Below, piece after piece: positions 1 to 8,326 of a stretch of 64,000 bases of DNA. How positions within the stretch are numbered: the first letter of the stretch is position 1; every line of letters begins with the position of its first letter. The notes beneath the pieces were generated by a model. The model saw only the letters and a list, made by a program, of their open reading frames with translations. It was not told the DNA's origin and made no database searches. Origin of the DNA: Actinomycetota bacterium (lineage in GTDB: Bacteria; Actinomycetota; Geothermincolia; Geothermincolales; RBG-13-55-18); the NCBI GenBank assembly GCA_013178005.1, contig JABLXL010000007.1, positions 1 through 64,000 on the forward strand, given 5' to 3'. The translations under genes and the position numbers were made by a program.

Positions 1-1
1 G

Positions 2-139
2 GTCAACGACTACGTGCCGGATGAATACAACGTCTCCACGCGGGTGGAGGCCACGAGCGGCCAGGTGATCTGCGAGCGCGCCATGTACGGGGACGGGAGG
101 ACGTGGGCCCACGACTCCATCGGGGTGGCCGCGCCTTGA
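2..139 (+). CDS. C-terminal fragment of an exported repeat-module protein (partial)
   Basis: The reading frame enters from the left edge and stops at 137-139, leaving 45 residues. The visible part contains VNDYVP, then RVEATSGQVICERAMY, then a Gly/Ala-rich end. This matches the end of the roughly 100-residue extracellular module seen repeatedly in the DUF362 fusion (33528-36272) and the multicopper oxidase (39777-45323), where each copy ends in a VxxERxMY motif. It is therefore probably the last module of a secreted or surface protein. What sits at the N-terminus cannot be seen. Confidence 0.7.
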   Translation, partial: VNDYVPDEYNVSTRVEATSGQVICERAMYGDGRTWAHDSIGVAAP

Positions 140-352
140 TTCCACGGAAGCGCTGTCGACATCACATTCCGCGAGCATAGACGGCGACGCGCCGGAAACG
201 TCCCCGAGATGCGGCAACGCGGGGGAGCTCACCGGGGTGACAGGCACTGGACGTTTGCGGCATTGCGCCACGCCCGGGGGCACCGACCATGACCCCCGAG
301 AAAAGCGACCCGCCAGGTCGCGACGATACCCTTCCGCTTTCCTTGGCTTTCT

Positions 353-829
353 TTATTTAAGCCGCTCGTCCACGGGATCCTTGGCGTCGCGCACCTGGTT
401 CACGCCGCGCTTGATGATGAAAGAGGTGGTCATGCCCGCCGCCACCAGGTTGCCTTGCTCGTCCCTAACCTCGGCCTGCCCCACGCCCGTGAACCGTCCC
501 TTGTGCAGCGCTCTCCCCTCCCCGTAGAGCACGCCTTCCTTGACGTTGGAGATATAGTTGATGCGCTGGTCGAGGGTGACCGCCGCCTCGTCCGTCTCCA
601 GCAGCGTCCCCACAGCGATGGAGCAGGAGGAATCGAGCAAGGCCGCGATCACTCCCCCGTGCAGGATACCGTAAAGGTTCTTGAGCTCGTCCTTGACCGG
701 CAGACGCAACCTCGCCCGCCCCTCCCCCGCCTCGACCACCTCCATCCCCAGGTGGCGGTAAAAGGGGGAGTCGTTGAGCAGCTTGAATATCCTCCGCCTG
801 ATCTCCTCCTGGCTCAACTCCTCGCTCAT
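353..829 (-). CDS. PaaI-type hotdog thioesterase
   Basis: A 158-residue protein of the 4HBT/PaaI hotdog family, which hydrolyses acyl- or aryl-CoA thioesters in the cytoplasm. The family signature is clear: a conserved LHGGV segment around residues 56-60, followed by an Asp/Ser-rich helix and the usual alternating strands. Length is typical. It lies 74 bases downstream of the ketopantoate reductase-like gene on the same strand, so co-transcription is possible. The substrate cannot be told from sequence, but the many CoA-ester enzymes in the window fit a clean-up or product-release role. Confidence 0.88.
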   Translation of the reverse strand: MSEELSQEEIRRRIFKLLNDSPFYRHLGMEVVEAGEGRARLRLPVKDELKNLYGILHGGVIAALLDSSCSIAVGTLLETDEAAVTLDQRINYISNVKEGVLYGEGRALHKGRFTGVGQAEVRDEQGNLVAAGMTTSFIIKRGVNQVRDAKDPVDERLK

Positions 830-903
830 GCGGAAAAGCCCTCCTTCGTTCCCTCGTCGCCCTCTAAGATATGGGTTCCCGGATACCCCCGCCCTGGCAC
901 GCC

Positions 904-1929
904 TCAGACCAGCTCCCGCAGGGGGCGCACCTCGATCATGTCCAGGTTGTCGAAGCTCAATGGGTACTTGCCCGCCTCGATGCCGCGGATGATCTCCGCC
1001 ACCTTGTCGTTCACCGGCGTGGGCACCCCCGCCTCGGCCGACTTCGCCTCCAGGTAACCGTTGAGCGTCTCCACCTCGCAGGGAATGCCCTTCCTTAGGT
1101 CCTGCAACATGGACGCCACCTGCTCGCGGGAGCGCGCGTAGACCATGCGGATGACGTTGACGGCGTTCTCCTCGCTCTCCCTGATCACGTCCAGGATGAA
1201 GTTGGGGTCCACGCCCTTTATAGGCTGCATGGTAACGCCCAGGGCCCTGGCGGTGTGCAGCGTTTCCACCATGACGGAAATGGCGGCCACTGTGGCCTTG
1301 TCGTTATCCAGGATGTCCCCGTAGGTGCAGTTGAGGGCGCTGCTCAGGCCGCTCATGGAGACGTTGACCATGAGCTTGCTCCAGCGCGTCCCCACCAGGT
1401 TATCGGTTATCTCCGCCGAACCGGCGTGATCCAGCACCCTTTTGACCTCCTGCACGCGCTCGGTCATGGAGCCGTCCATCTCACCGATATCGTAGGTCAT
1501 CTCCTCGGGAGCGTAGGTGAGCTCGGAAACGCCGGGGCCGATGAAGGTGGCCCCCCAGCCGATGGCGCCGCCGAGGGTCCTCTCCCTGCCCACCACCGAC
1601 GCGACCTTCTCCTCGGGCACGCCGTTCTGCAGGGTGAGGACCATGCTCCCCTCCCCGATGTGGGGAAGGATCTCCGGCAACGCCTTGTCATCGTAGACCG
1701 TTTTTGCCAGGTAGATCACAAGATCATATGGTCCTTCCATGCCGTCGGGGGTGACGGCTCGAACGGGCACGGTGAGGTCCATGTGGCCGACGATCCGCGC
1801 TCCCCTCTCGTTCAAGGCTTTCACGTGGGGCTCGTTCACGTCCACCAGGACGATATCCTCCCCGGCCCTGGCGATCAGGGCGCCGATAATCGTTCCCATG
1901 GCTCCGGCCCCTACCAGCGCTATCCTCAT
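904..1929 (-). CDS. 2-dehydropantoate 2-reductase (ketopantoate reductase) family protein
   Basis: A 341-residue NAD(P)-dependent dehydrogenase of the ApbA/PanE family. Residues 1-20 carry the Rossmann motif VGAGAMG, and the LVDV segment that follows ends the second strand. The C-terminal all-helical domain contains the family's RWSKLMVNVSM segment, with the Lys that in PanE contacts substrate. In PanE the reaction is NADPH reduction of ketopantoate to pantoate, feeding CoA synthesis. Many paralogues act on other 2-oxo acids, so the precise substrate is uncertain. The start has a good purine-rich site (gaaaggagggg-like) just upstream. Confidence 0.85.
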   Translation of the reverse strand: MRIALVGAGAMGTIIGALIARAGEDIVLVDVNEPHVKALNERGARIVGHMDLTVPVRAVTPDGMEGPYDLVIYLAKTVYDDKALPEILPHIGEGSMVLTLQNGVPEEKVASVVGRERTLGGAIGWGATFIGPGVSELTYAPEEMTYDIGEMDGSMTERVQEVKRVLDHAGSAEITDNLVGTRWSKLMVNVSMSGLSSALNCTYGDILDNDKATVAAISVMVETLHTARALGVTMQPIKGVDPNFILDVIRESEENAVNVIRMVYARSREQVASMLQDLRKGIPCEVETLNGYLEAKSAEAGVPTPVNDKVAEIIRGIEAGKYPLSFDNLDMIEVRPLRELV

Positions 1930-2327
1930 CCCTTTCCCCTCCTTTCAGGCCCGTGGGCGCCGCGCGCGAACACGCATCGCCTCTTTTCCGCTGAAACCGG
2001 GCTTTTCATCATGCTGCCGGGCGGAAAGCCGCCCGTCCACCGCCATTATAACCCCTCCCCCTTCCCCGAAGGCGGCGCTGGAGCGCCGGGCAAGCGCATA
2101 CCGACGCGCCCAGGGGCTCGCCAGGCAATGCCGTATCGTCCCGGTAGGCGCTTTTCGTATTGAAAAAGGTTGGAAGGCCGCCAGGCGGTGCGATTGACCG
2201 GGGGGCAGTGGTTGCCGGAGAATAGGTAAACCGTGAGGGAGGCCGAGTGATTTCCTCAAAGCCGGGCACACCCGCGCCGGGCTGGAGGACGCCGAAAAAC
2301 AACGCCGAGATGGAGAGGAAGGCGGGG
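1930..2327. other. Divergent intergenic region, no gene seen
   Basis: About 400 bases between the minus-strand reductase gene and the plus-strand MFS gene. It contains one clear hairpin at 2019-2037 (CGGGCGG-aaag-CCGCCCG) without a T-run. The last 80 bases would be coding if the MFS gene used its upstream GTG at 2247. No conserved promoter pair stands out. Confidence 0.5.
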
Positions 2328-3503
2328 ATGAGCGGCACGGACACGCGCGTGGACGAGAGGCTGTTCAAGCGGGATTTCGTCATGATATGCCTCGTCAATA
2401 TGCTGGCGTTTTTTTCCATTTACCTCGTTATCCCCATCCTCCCCGTGTTCCTGGAGGAGCGCGGCTACTCCAACTCCCTGGTGGGGGCGATCATGTCCAT
2501 GGCCACCGTGGCGGCCTTGCTGCGTCCGCTTTTCGGCCGATTCGCCGACCTGCGGGGGCGAAAGGCAACCTTGCTTGGCGGAACGTTGGTCATGGGGATT
2601 TCCACTTTTCTCTACGCCGCCTTCTCGACCGCCCTGCCGCTTTTCCTCATCCGCTTCCTCAACGGCTTGGGGTTGGCGGCCTTCCACACCGCGGCCTACG
2701 CCGTCATCGGCGACCTGGCGCCCGCCGCTCGCCGCCTGCAAGCCATCGCCTTTTTCTATATCTCCGTGGACGTCACCATCGCCGCGGCCCCCATAGCCGC
2801 CAAGGCCATGGAAGATTCCTTGGGGTACTCCCCCGTGTACGCGCTGGCCGGGGGCCTGGCGGTGCTGGCCTTTATCGCCTCGCTCCTGGTGCGCGAGACC
2901 CACGAGGCGCGGGAACCGGAAGCGCGGGAGAAACGCCGGTTGAGGCTGACCCCGCTCCAGAGGAACATCTACCTGGCCACCATGGGTTTCACCCTCACCT
3001 TCGGCACCCTCCAGACCTTCATCGTTCTCTCCTCGGAGAGCAAGGGCGTGGTGCAGGGAGAGCTCTTCTTCACCGTCTTTGCGGTAACCCTCATCGTCTT
3101 CAGGCTCGGGGTCGGGAGGCGCGCGGACCGCTGGGGCAGGAGGAACCTCATCCTGTCTTCGGCAGCCATAACCCTGGTCGGCCTGGGAACACTTTCCTTC
3201 TCCTCCACGCTCTTTCAGCTGCTGTTGGGGAGTTTCCTCTACGCCCTGGGCTTCGCTTACCTGCCCACCACCCTGTCGGCCCTCCTCTTGGACCATACCG
3301 ACGCCGCGGATCGCGGGGCGGCGCTTGGCATTTTCATGGCGGTATTCGACCTGGGAATCGGCCTGGGGGGCATCGCCCTCGGGCCCCTGGCCGACCTCTG
3401 GGGATACACGCCCATGTACCTCAGCGGGGGAGCGATCGCGATCGCCTGCCTGGTCCCGTTCCTCGCGCGTGCCGTCACAACGCGGGAGTCGAAGCCCGGC
3501 TGA
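2328..3503 (+). CDS. MFS transporter
   Basis: A 391-residue integral membrane protein with about 12 hydrophobic segments and a central hydrophilic loop (residues about 190-215). This is the layout of the major facilitator superfamily. The loop between TM2 and TM3 shows the signature GRFADLRGRKATLL, and a second copy, RRADRWGRRN, occurs in the second half. Start chosen at the ATG at 2328, behind GGAGAGGAAGGCGGGG, which gives the short cytoplasmic N-terminus usual for the family. A GTG at 2247 with its own GGGAGG would add 27 residues. Substrate unknown; the fold fits drug/proton antiport or metabolite efflux. Confidence 0.9.
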   Translation: MSGTDTRVDERLFKRDFVMICLVNMLAFFSIYLVIPILPVFLEERGYSNSLVGAIMSMATVAALLRPLFGRFADLRGRKATLLGGTLVMGISTFLYAAFSTALPLFLIRFLNGLGLAAFHTAAYAVIGDLAPAARRLQAIAFFYISVDVTIAAAPIAAKAMEDSLGYSPVYALAGGLAVLAFIASLLVRETHEAREPEAREKRRLRLTPLQRNIYLATMGFTLTFGTLQTFIVLSSESKGVVQGELFFTVFAVTLIVFRLGVGRRADRWGRRNLILSSAAITLVGLGTLSFSSTLFQLLLGSFLYALGFAYLPTTLSALLLDHTDAADRGAALGIFMAVFDLGIGLGGIALGPLADLWGYTPMYLSGGAIAIACLVPFLARAVTTRESKPG

Positions 3504-3713
3504 CAGGCCGGTATAAACCCATGGCCGTCTGGTCCATCCCGCTTCGTGACCTGGTTGGTTATGGCAACTGTGTCCCCTCGGCTAGAGGCCTTCGGGCCTC
3601 CCGCCAGAGCCGCTGGTGTTGTCCTATAATGAACGATACCAGTAAAACGACTGTGGAGGCGGTATCCAGCCTGCGGGAAGCCATCTTCAGGCGCGACAGG
3701 AAAGCGAGGGAGG

Positions 3714-4535
3714 ATGCGTTACAAGGAAGACCTTGCGGATATCAACGGCGTCGATATCTACTACCGGGAATACGATCAGGGTAACGGTGGAGGCGATCCT
3801 CTTCTACTTATCATGGGGCTCAGCGCCAACGCCGACTGGTGGGGAGAGAGTTTCGTGCGCGAGCTCTCCTCGAGGTTTAAGGTGGTCGCCTTCGACAACC
3901 GCGGCGCGGGGCGCTCAGGAAAACCCGAGGGCCCCTATTCCATCCCCCAGATGGCCGCGGACGCCGTGGGCCTCATGGACCATCTGGGTTGGCAATCCGC
4001 CCACGTGCTCGGGGCCTCCATGGGAGGCATGATCGCCCAGGAGCTGGCCCTGGACTGGCCGGAACGCGTAAGGCGCCTGGTCCTCTTGTGCACGAACTGC
4101 GGGGGGCGCGAGCAGGTGCTCGCCAGCCCGGAGATATACGCGCTTCTCAACATCCCCCGCAAGGGGCTTTCCCAGGAGGATATCGCCTGGGCCTCCCTCC
4201 CCCTGCTCTTTCCCCAGTCCTACATCGACGAGAACCCCGCCGCCATGCGCGACATCGTCAAGGCCTTTCTCGTGGCGCCCATCGAACCCAGATGTTTCGT
4301 CTGGCAGATGGCCGCCGTAACCTCCTGGTCCGACTATCGCCGCCTTAAAGACATGCGCCCGCCTACCCTCATCATGACCGGAAGCGAGGACGTCCTTATC
4401 CCCCCGGAGAATTCCCGTATCCTGGCCGACGCCATCCCCGACAGCAGGCTGGTGGTGATCCCGGGCGCCGGCCATGCCCTTCAGGTAATGTTCCCCCGCG
4501 AGGTGGCCGGTGAGGTCTTGAAGTTCATCACCTGA
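3714..4535 (+). CDS. alpha/beta-fold hydrolase
   Basis: A 273-residue single-domain alpha/beta hydrolase. The nucleophile elbow GASMGG places the catalytic Ser at about residue 102. Asp at about 226 (GSEDVLIP) and His at about 254 (GAGHAL) complete the triad. The oxyanion-side motif is MGLSANADWW, and DNRGAGRSGKP is the usual strand-4 loop. Length is standard for the esterase, haloperoxidase and 3-oxoadipate enol-lactonase-like group. No transmembrane or signal segment, so cytoplasmic. The substrate cannot be assigned. The gene stands alone, followed by an AT-rich region. Confidence 0.88.
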   Translation: MRYKEDLADINGVDIYYREYDQGNGGGDPLLLIMGLSANADWWGESFVRELSSRFKVVAFDNRGAGRSGKPEGPYSIPQMAADAVGLMDHLGWQSAHVLGASMGGMIAQELALDWPERVRRLVLLCTNCGGREQVLASPEIYALLNIPRKGLSQEDIAWASLPLLFPQSYIDENPAAMRDIVKAFLVAPIEPRCFVWQMAAVTSWSDYRRLKDMRPPTLIMTGSEDVLIPPENSRILADAIPDSRLVVIPGAGHALQVMFPREVAGEVLKFIT

Positions 4536-5088
4536 GTGGAAACCACCAAGGTATTTCAGATTGCTGGGAGTGCAGGACGGGGAAACGCCGTAAGGTCGTT
4601 TGCTCAAGCAAATAAAAGTCGGCCAAGCGGACTTCCTCCCTCAACCCTTATCTGCAAAAGAGCGGAACGGCGATAAGGCGCTTGGAAGCAGCATCATCAA
4701 AGTTGAAATATAAATGTATACTAAATATTTATTGTGTTATGGCTTAAGGCGCTTATTTCTCGGATAAATAGATCTGTTGGTTTTCGTTTGAACCGCGTGT
4801 CCCCCGACTTATATCGATTTTTTAATGCCAGACTTCGTCTCCACCTATCACAAGCATCATGCACACGACACGCAGCAATGCCGATTAAGCATAAGGATTT
4901 CCCTCTCCGGGCGCGTCGGCCAGACAAAAGGGACCTGGCATGGATTCTCCTTTTCGGAATCGCACTGGGTTGCGTGCCGCCCTCTCAACGGCTTATCGAA
5001 AACTGGTAAACGCACATGCCCGATGAAACGCCGAAAAGGGCGGGAAACGACCACAGAATAAAGTTAAAGTTTATATTTATAAATCGAC
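4536..5088. other. AT-rich gene-poor stretch
   Basis: From about 4690 the base composition becomes clearly AT-rich compared with its surroundings, with runs such as ataaatgtatactaaat. The short open frames here (4721-5061, both strands) have no recognisable protein features. The region forms the 3' flank of the group II intron and may be older acquired DNA or decayed sequence. No RNA gene or promoter could be assigned. Confidence 0.5.
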
Positions 5089-6558
5089 ATAGGTAGGCCC
5101 TCGCGGGCTGTCCCTGTCACACCACCGTGCGTACGGGTCCGTACACGGCGGTTCGGCAAGGTTAAGCGGAGCAGCGGGCCTCCAAGGTGATGAGTCCGAG
5201 TTCGGAGAGAAGGCATTCGGGAAGGCGAAGCTTAACGCGGGGCTGCGGCTGATGCGCCAGGGGCCATGGACGCTGCCGGCGGTCTTGGCCGCAAGGCCCC
5301 TGCTGATATCCCTGGCCCTGAGTTCCGCGTATCGTCTCTTGCCCCGCTTGAGCTGCTTCCAGATGAAGCACCGCAGTCTGCGCCTGATCCAGGAGTCGAG
5401 GTCGCGGAGGACCGACGGGGTCTGGCAGAAGCCGAAGTAGCCTATCCAGCCCCGCAGGTAGGTATTAAGGTCGGCCACCACCCGCTCCAGGGGTACCCCC
5501 CGGGTCCGGCGGGTGATCTCCTTTATCCGCCGGCGCAGGCGTTTGCGGGCCTTGGGCGATATGCTCCGCTTGGTCTTCTCCCTCCCGACGATGCGGAAGG
5601 AGAGAAAGTCCCGCTCGTGCGCCGGGGCCACCGCGCTCTTATCCCCGTTCACCCGGAGCTTGAGTCTCTTTGCGAGGAAGTGGGTGATTCCCTCCATGAC
5701 TCTCCTGCCCGCCCGCTCCGATGCCACGTAGATGTTGCAGTCATCGGCATAGCGGACGAAGGCGTGTCCCCTCCTCTCCAGCTCGCGGTCCAGGTCATCC
5801 AGGTAGATGTTGGAGAGCAGCGGGGAGAGGGGTCCTCCCTGCGGGGTGCCCATCTCGGGCGGGGATACGAGCCCTCCCTCCATCACCCCGGCCTTGAGGT
5901 AGGCCCGGATGAGTTTCAGGAGCACCTTGTCGTCTATCCTGCGGGCCACCCTGGCCATGAGCGCGTCGTGGCAGACGTTGTCGAAGAAGCGCTCGATGTC
6001 CAGGTCCACCACCCAGCTCTTCCCCTCTTCCACATAGGACTGGGCCTTGGCTACAGCCTGGTGGGCCGAGCGGTGAGGCCGGAAGCCGTAGCTCCCCTCC
6101 GAGAGGTGGGGGTCGAATACGGGGGTTAGGACTTGCAGGATGGCCTGCTGGATGAGGCGGTCGGCCACGGTGGGGATGCCTAGGTACCTATGGCCTCCGT
6201 CCGGCTTGGGTATGCCTACCCGCCTCACCGGCTGGGGCCGGTAGGTGCCTGTGAGCAGCTCCTCCCTTATCTCCTGCCAGCTCTGGCTGAGGAAGAGGGG
6301 CAGCTCGGCGGTGGTCATCCCATCCACCCCTGGGGCTCCCGCGTTCTCCATGACCTTCTTCAGTGCCTTCTTCATGTTCTCCGGGCTTACCACCACCTCC
6401 ATGAGTCCCGTTGCCTTTGCCGGGCGTTCGGGGCTGCGCTCCGCCGCGGGCGGTTCGTTCCCTTCCAGCGAGGGGTTGCGGGCTTCACCCTCCCCCGTCT
6501 CGCCGAAGGCCAGTTGTCCCTGGTCTTTCCGCCGCTTGCCGTCCCGCGAGTCACGCAT
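5077..6558 (-). CDS. ltrA: Group II intron reverse transcriptase/maturase, C-terminus frameshifted
   Basis: Intron-encoded protein of about 493 residues. It has RT0-RT7 fingers/palm blocks, the [15 protein letters not shown] block, [14 protein letters not shown], the catalytic FVRYADD motif and the maturase X domain (RRTRGV through LRGWIGYFG). It splices and reverse-transcribes its host intron. The ATG at 6558 is preferred over the GTG at 6570. After [11 protein letters not shown] the frame looks shifted: the +1 frame reads [16 protein letters not shown] and stops at 5162, which resembles the normal maturase C-terminus. The annotated frame instead reads on through domain V and past the intron end. 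A one-base deletion near 5205-5212 is the simplest reading. Confidence 0.9.
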   Translation of the reverse strand: MRDSRDGKRRKDQGQLAFGETGEGEARNPSLEGNEPPAAERSPERPAKATGLMEVVVSPENMKKALKKVMENAGAPGVDGMTTAELPLFLSQSWQEIREELLTGTYRPQPVRRVGIPKPDGGHRYLGIPTVADRLIQQAILQVLTPVFDPHLSEGSYGFRPHRSAHQAVAKAQSYVEEGKSWVVDLDIERFFDNVCHDALMARVARRIDDKVLLKLIRAYLKAGVMEGGLVSPPEMGTPQGGPLSPLLSNIYLDDLDRELERRGHAFVRYADDCNIYVASERAGRRVMEGITHFLAKRLKLRVNGDKSAVAPAHERDFLSFRIVGREKTKRSISPKARKRLRRRIKEITRRTRGVPLERVVADLNTYLRGWIGYFGFCQTPSVLRDLDSWIRRRLRCFIWKQLKRGKRRYAELRARDISRGLAAKTAGSVHGPWRISRSPALSFAFPNAFSPNSDSSPWRPAAPLNLAEPPCTDPYARWCDRDSPRGPTYVDL

Positions 6559-6959
6559 CCTACTTGCCACTCCTTGCCGTTCGGCCCTTCGGTGGACGAA
6601 AAGTCCTCCTACTATGGCCTCTGCTGACTCCTGCGCCGCGGTCAGGGTCCCTCACGGTTCCCTCAGTCCCCTTGGGGGGACACGGCGCAGGCCTCCCGGG
6701 GTAAGACCGGCCGCCTTCCCCGCACACCCGCCGGATTTACGCCCGTGGCCCTTGACGGATATGGACTTCGCGATCTCTTGCTCGCTCGTCCGGCCACGCT
6801 CGCCTCGTATCCGGTTCCTGTTCGTCGGGTCGCGTTTTGCTCCTGCGCTTCCTTCAGACTCAACCTCGCGATTGAGCCCTTGCGCTTCGCTAGTCCTTCA
6901 CCTCCGTCAGGTTGGACAGGGGACTTTCACCCCCGAGCTGCCGGCCATGCCCGGCACAC
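5089..6959 (-). mobile_element. Group II intron, class C type, complete
   Basis: On the minus strand the intron begins at 6959 with GTGTGCCGGG, a typical group II 5' end. It ends near 5089 after ...CCTACCTAT; the 3' boundary is estimated to a few bases. A 34-nt domain V hairpin lies at 5121-5154 (GAACCGCCGTG...CACGGTGGT), with domain VI right after it. The 5' exon is a terminator-like hairpin at 6967-6985, and class C introns characteristically insert behind Rho-independent terminators. Total length about 1.87 kb with the RT inside domain IV. It appears structurally complete; mobility depends on the frameshifted maturase. Confidence 0.88.
5121..5154 (-). ncRNA. Group II intron domain V
   Basis: A 34-nt hairpin on the minus strand (GAACCGCCGTGTACGG then CCGTACGCACGGTGGT) with the length and bulged-stem shape of domain V, the catalytic core of the ribozyme. 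It sits just after the expected end of the maturase frame, as in other class C introns. Confidence 0.85.
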
Positions 6960-6966
6960 AAGGAAG

Positions 6967-6985
6967 AGGCCGGTTTTTCCGGCCT
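6967..6985 (-). terminator. Terminator hairpin used as intron target
   Basis: Seven-base stem AGGCCGG/CCGGCCT with a five-base loop, located 25 bases past the stop of the holin-X-like gene on the same strand. The group II intron begins 8 bases beyond the stem, so the T-tract normally following the hairpin has been separated from it. Confidence 0.7.
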
Positions 6986-7010
6986 TCTCCCGCGTTCTCC
7001 TTGGGCGTTC

Positions 7011-7616
7011 CTAGGCCCCGGCCAGCTCCTCGAGCCTGGCGAGCTTCCTGGCCCTACGGGCCTTCACCGCCTTTTTTATCACCCGGTAACCGATGTATGC
7101 CCCGATCACGTACGGGGCGTATTTCATGGCCTCTCCCAGCAGCTCCTGGGCCTGCTTCTGGCGTTCCTCCGCCTCCTGGCGCACGGCCTCCTGGAGCTCC
7201 TCTACCGCCGCTTTCACCTCCTCGCCCGTCTCCTTGAGCGGCTGCACTGCCTCCGTCCCCATCCTGGGAATCTCCTTGGCCGCCTTGCGCGCGATCCCCA
7301 CGCCTATGGCGGCGATGGCGGCGCCCAGGATAAGCGACCCCGCCACCACGATGAGCGCCGAGAGCCACAGGCGGTCAAGGGCGATGTTCACCAGGAGGAT
7401 TATCACGGCGATGATGTAGACGGAGGCCACCGCCGCCACGATGAGCCCGAACAGCGCGACGCCCACCCCAATGCCCATGCGTGTTCCGGCTTCCCGAGCC
7501 TTATCGCGCAACGCCGCGCCTTCCGGGCCCTTGAACCTCTCCAACTGCTCGCGCATCCTGCCGCTGAGCTCCACCATGCGCTGGAGCCTCTGCCTTATCT
7601 CCGGGATTTTACTCAC
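7011..7616 (-). CDS. Membrane protein, Actinobacterial Holin-X-like
   Basis: A 201-residue protein. Residues 1-45 form an amphipathic helical region. Two close hydrophobic helices follow (about 50-75, GVGVALFGLIVAAVASVYIIAV-type, and about 85-108). Then comes a long charged coiled-coil stretch and a last weak membrane segment (YAPYVIGAYIGYRVI). This double-hairpin-plus-charged-tail layout resembles the Actinobacterial Holin-X/phage holin superfamily III proteins, whose cellular role is unclear. Start chosen at the GTG at 7616, 8 bases behind GAAAGGAGG, rather than the ATG at 7649, which lies upstream of that ribosome binding site. Not part of a phage region here. Confidence 0.7.
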   Translation of the reverse strand: MSKIPEIRQRLQRMVELSGRMREQLERFKGPEGAALRDKAREAGTRMGIGVGVALFGLIVAAVASVYIIAVIILLVNIALDRLWLSALIVVAGSLILGAAIAAIGVGIARKAAKEIPRMGTEAVQPLKETGEEVKAAVEELQEAVRQEAEERQKQAQELLGEAMKYAPYVIGAYIGYRVIKKAVKARRARKLARLEELAGA

Positions 7617-7846
7617 CCAACCATCCTCCTTTCTCCCCTGGGAAGCCATGCGTGGAGGCGACCAGCAGGCAGGAAGATTCCTCGCGCCGGCTTCCCTTAA
7701 AGCCCCTCCCGTATATATATGCCGCCTTGGATGCCGCCGTTATGCCGTAGCCGCGCTCATTATATACCAAGCCTACCTTCTCAAGCACTTTTTCTCCGCC
7801 GCCGCCGCCGCCACCTCCCCTGCTGGACCGGAGATCGAACCAAGGT

Positions 7847-7874
7847 TTGCCATTCCGGCGTTTGCGGGTATACT
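7847..7874 (+). promoter_or_regulatory. Promoter of a leaderless gene
   Basis: TTGCCA at 7847-7852 and TATACT at 7869-7874 are 16 bases apart. The ATG of the next gene begins only 6 bases after the -10 box, so transcription should start at or next to the start codon. Confidence 0.65.
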
Positions 7875-7880
7875 TTGCTT

Positions 7881-8294
7881 ATGCCGCAAGCCAACTGGAT
7901 AATCCTCCTGCACTTTCTGTTGTTGTGGGGCAGCGTGATCACCGGTCTCGCCTCGCAATGGCGCATTCCCCTGCCCCTATACCTGTCCCTGCCCATGGGA
8001 GCCATGATCTGGCTGTTGGGGGTCTTTTACAACCTGAGCACGCTGCGCCGCCAACGGCTTAACGCGGAATCGCACCGCCTAGCGGTACAGAAACGCGTAT
8101 ACCACAGGATCGCGGCGCGAACGGTGATGAACCTCGGGGTGGTGGTCGCCTCCCGGTCCTGGCTGACCCTCATCGTGACCGCTCTGCTCATCCCCCTTTA
8201 CGCAAACGCAGCGAGACGAAGGCAGCAGTACCTCGATTACCTCCGCACGGGCATGTTGAGCGACGCCTTCCCGCACCGCGTTTCCAGGCGTTGA
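7881..8294 (+). CDS. Small integral membrane protein, function unknown
   Basis: A 137-residue protein starting at the ATG at 7881. It has hydrophobic segments at about residues 5-27 (WIILLHFLLLWGSVITGL), 33-55 (LYLSLPMGAMIWLLGVFY) and 85-105 (SRSWLTLIVTALLIPLYA). The basic C-terminal tail ends in a Tyr/Arg-rich stretch. The last third (NAARRRQQYLDYLRTG) faintly recalls the C-terminal region of isoprenylcysteine methyltransferase-like membrane proteins, but this is not enough to name it. There is no ribosome binding site; a promoter -10 box lies 6 bases upstream, so the mRNA is probably leaderless. Convergent with the glycosidase gene. Confidence 0.6.
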   Translation: MPQANWIILLHFLLLWGSVITGLASQWRIPLPLYLSLPMGAMIWLLGVFYNLSTLRRQRLNAESHRLAVQKRVYHRIAARTVMNLGVVVASRSWLTLIVTALLIPLYANAARRRQQYLDYLRTGMLSDAFPHRVSRR

Positions 8295-8326
8295 CGCCCC
8301 TGCGTTCCCGGGTTATCCAGAGGGGT

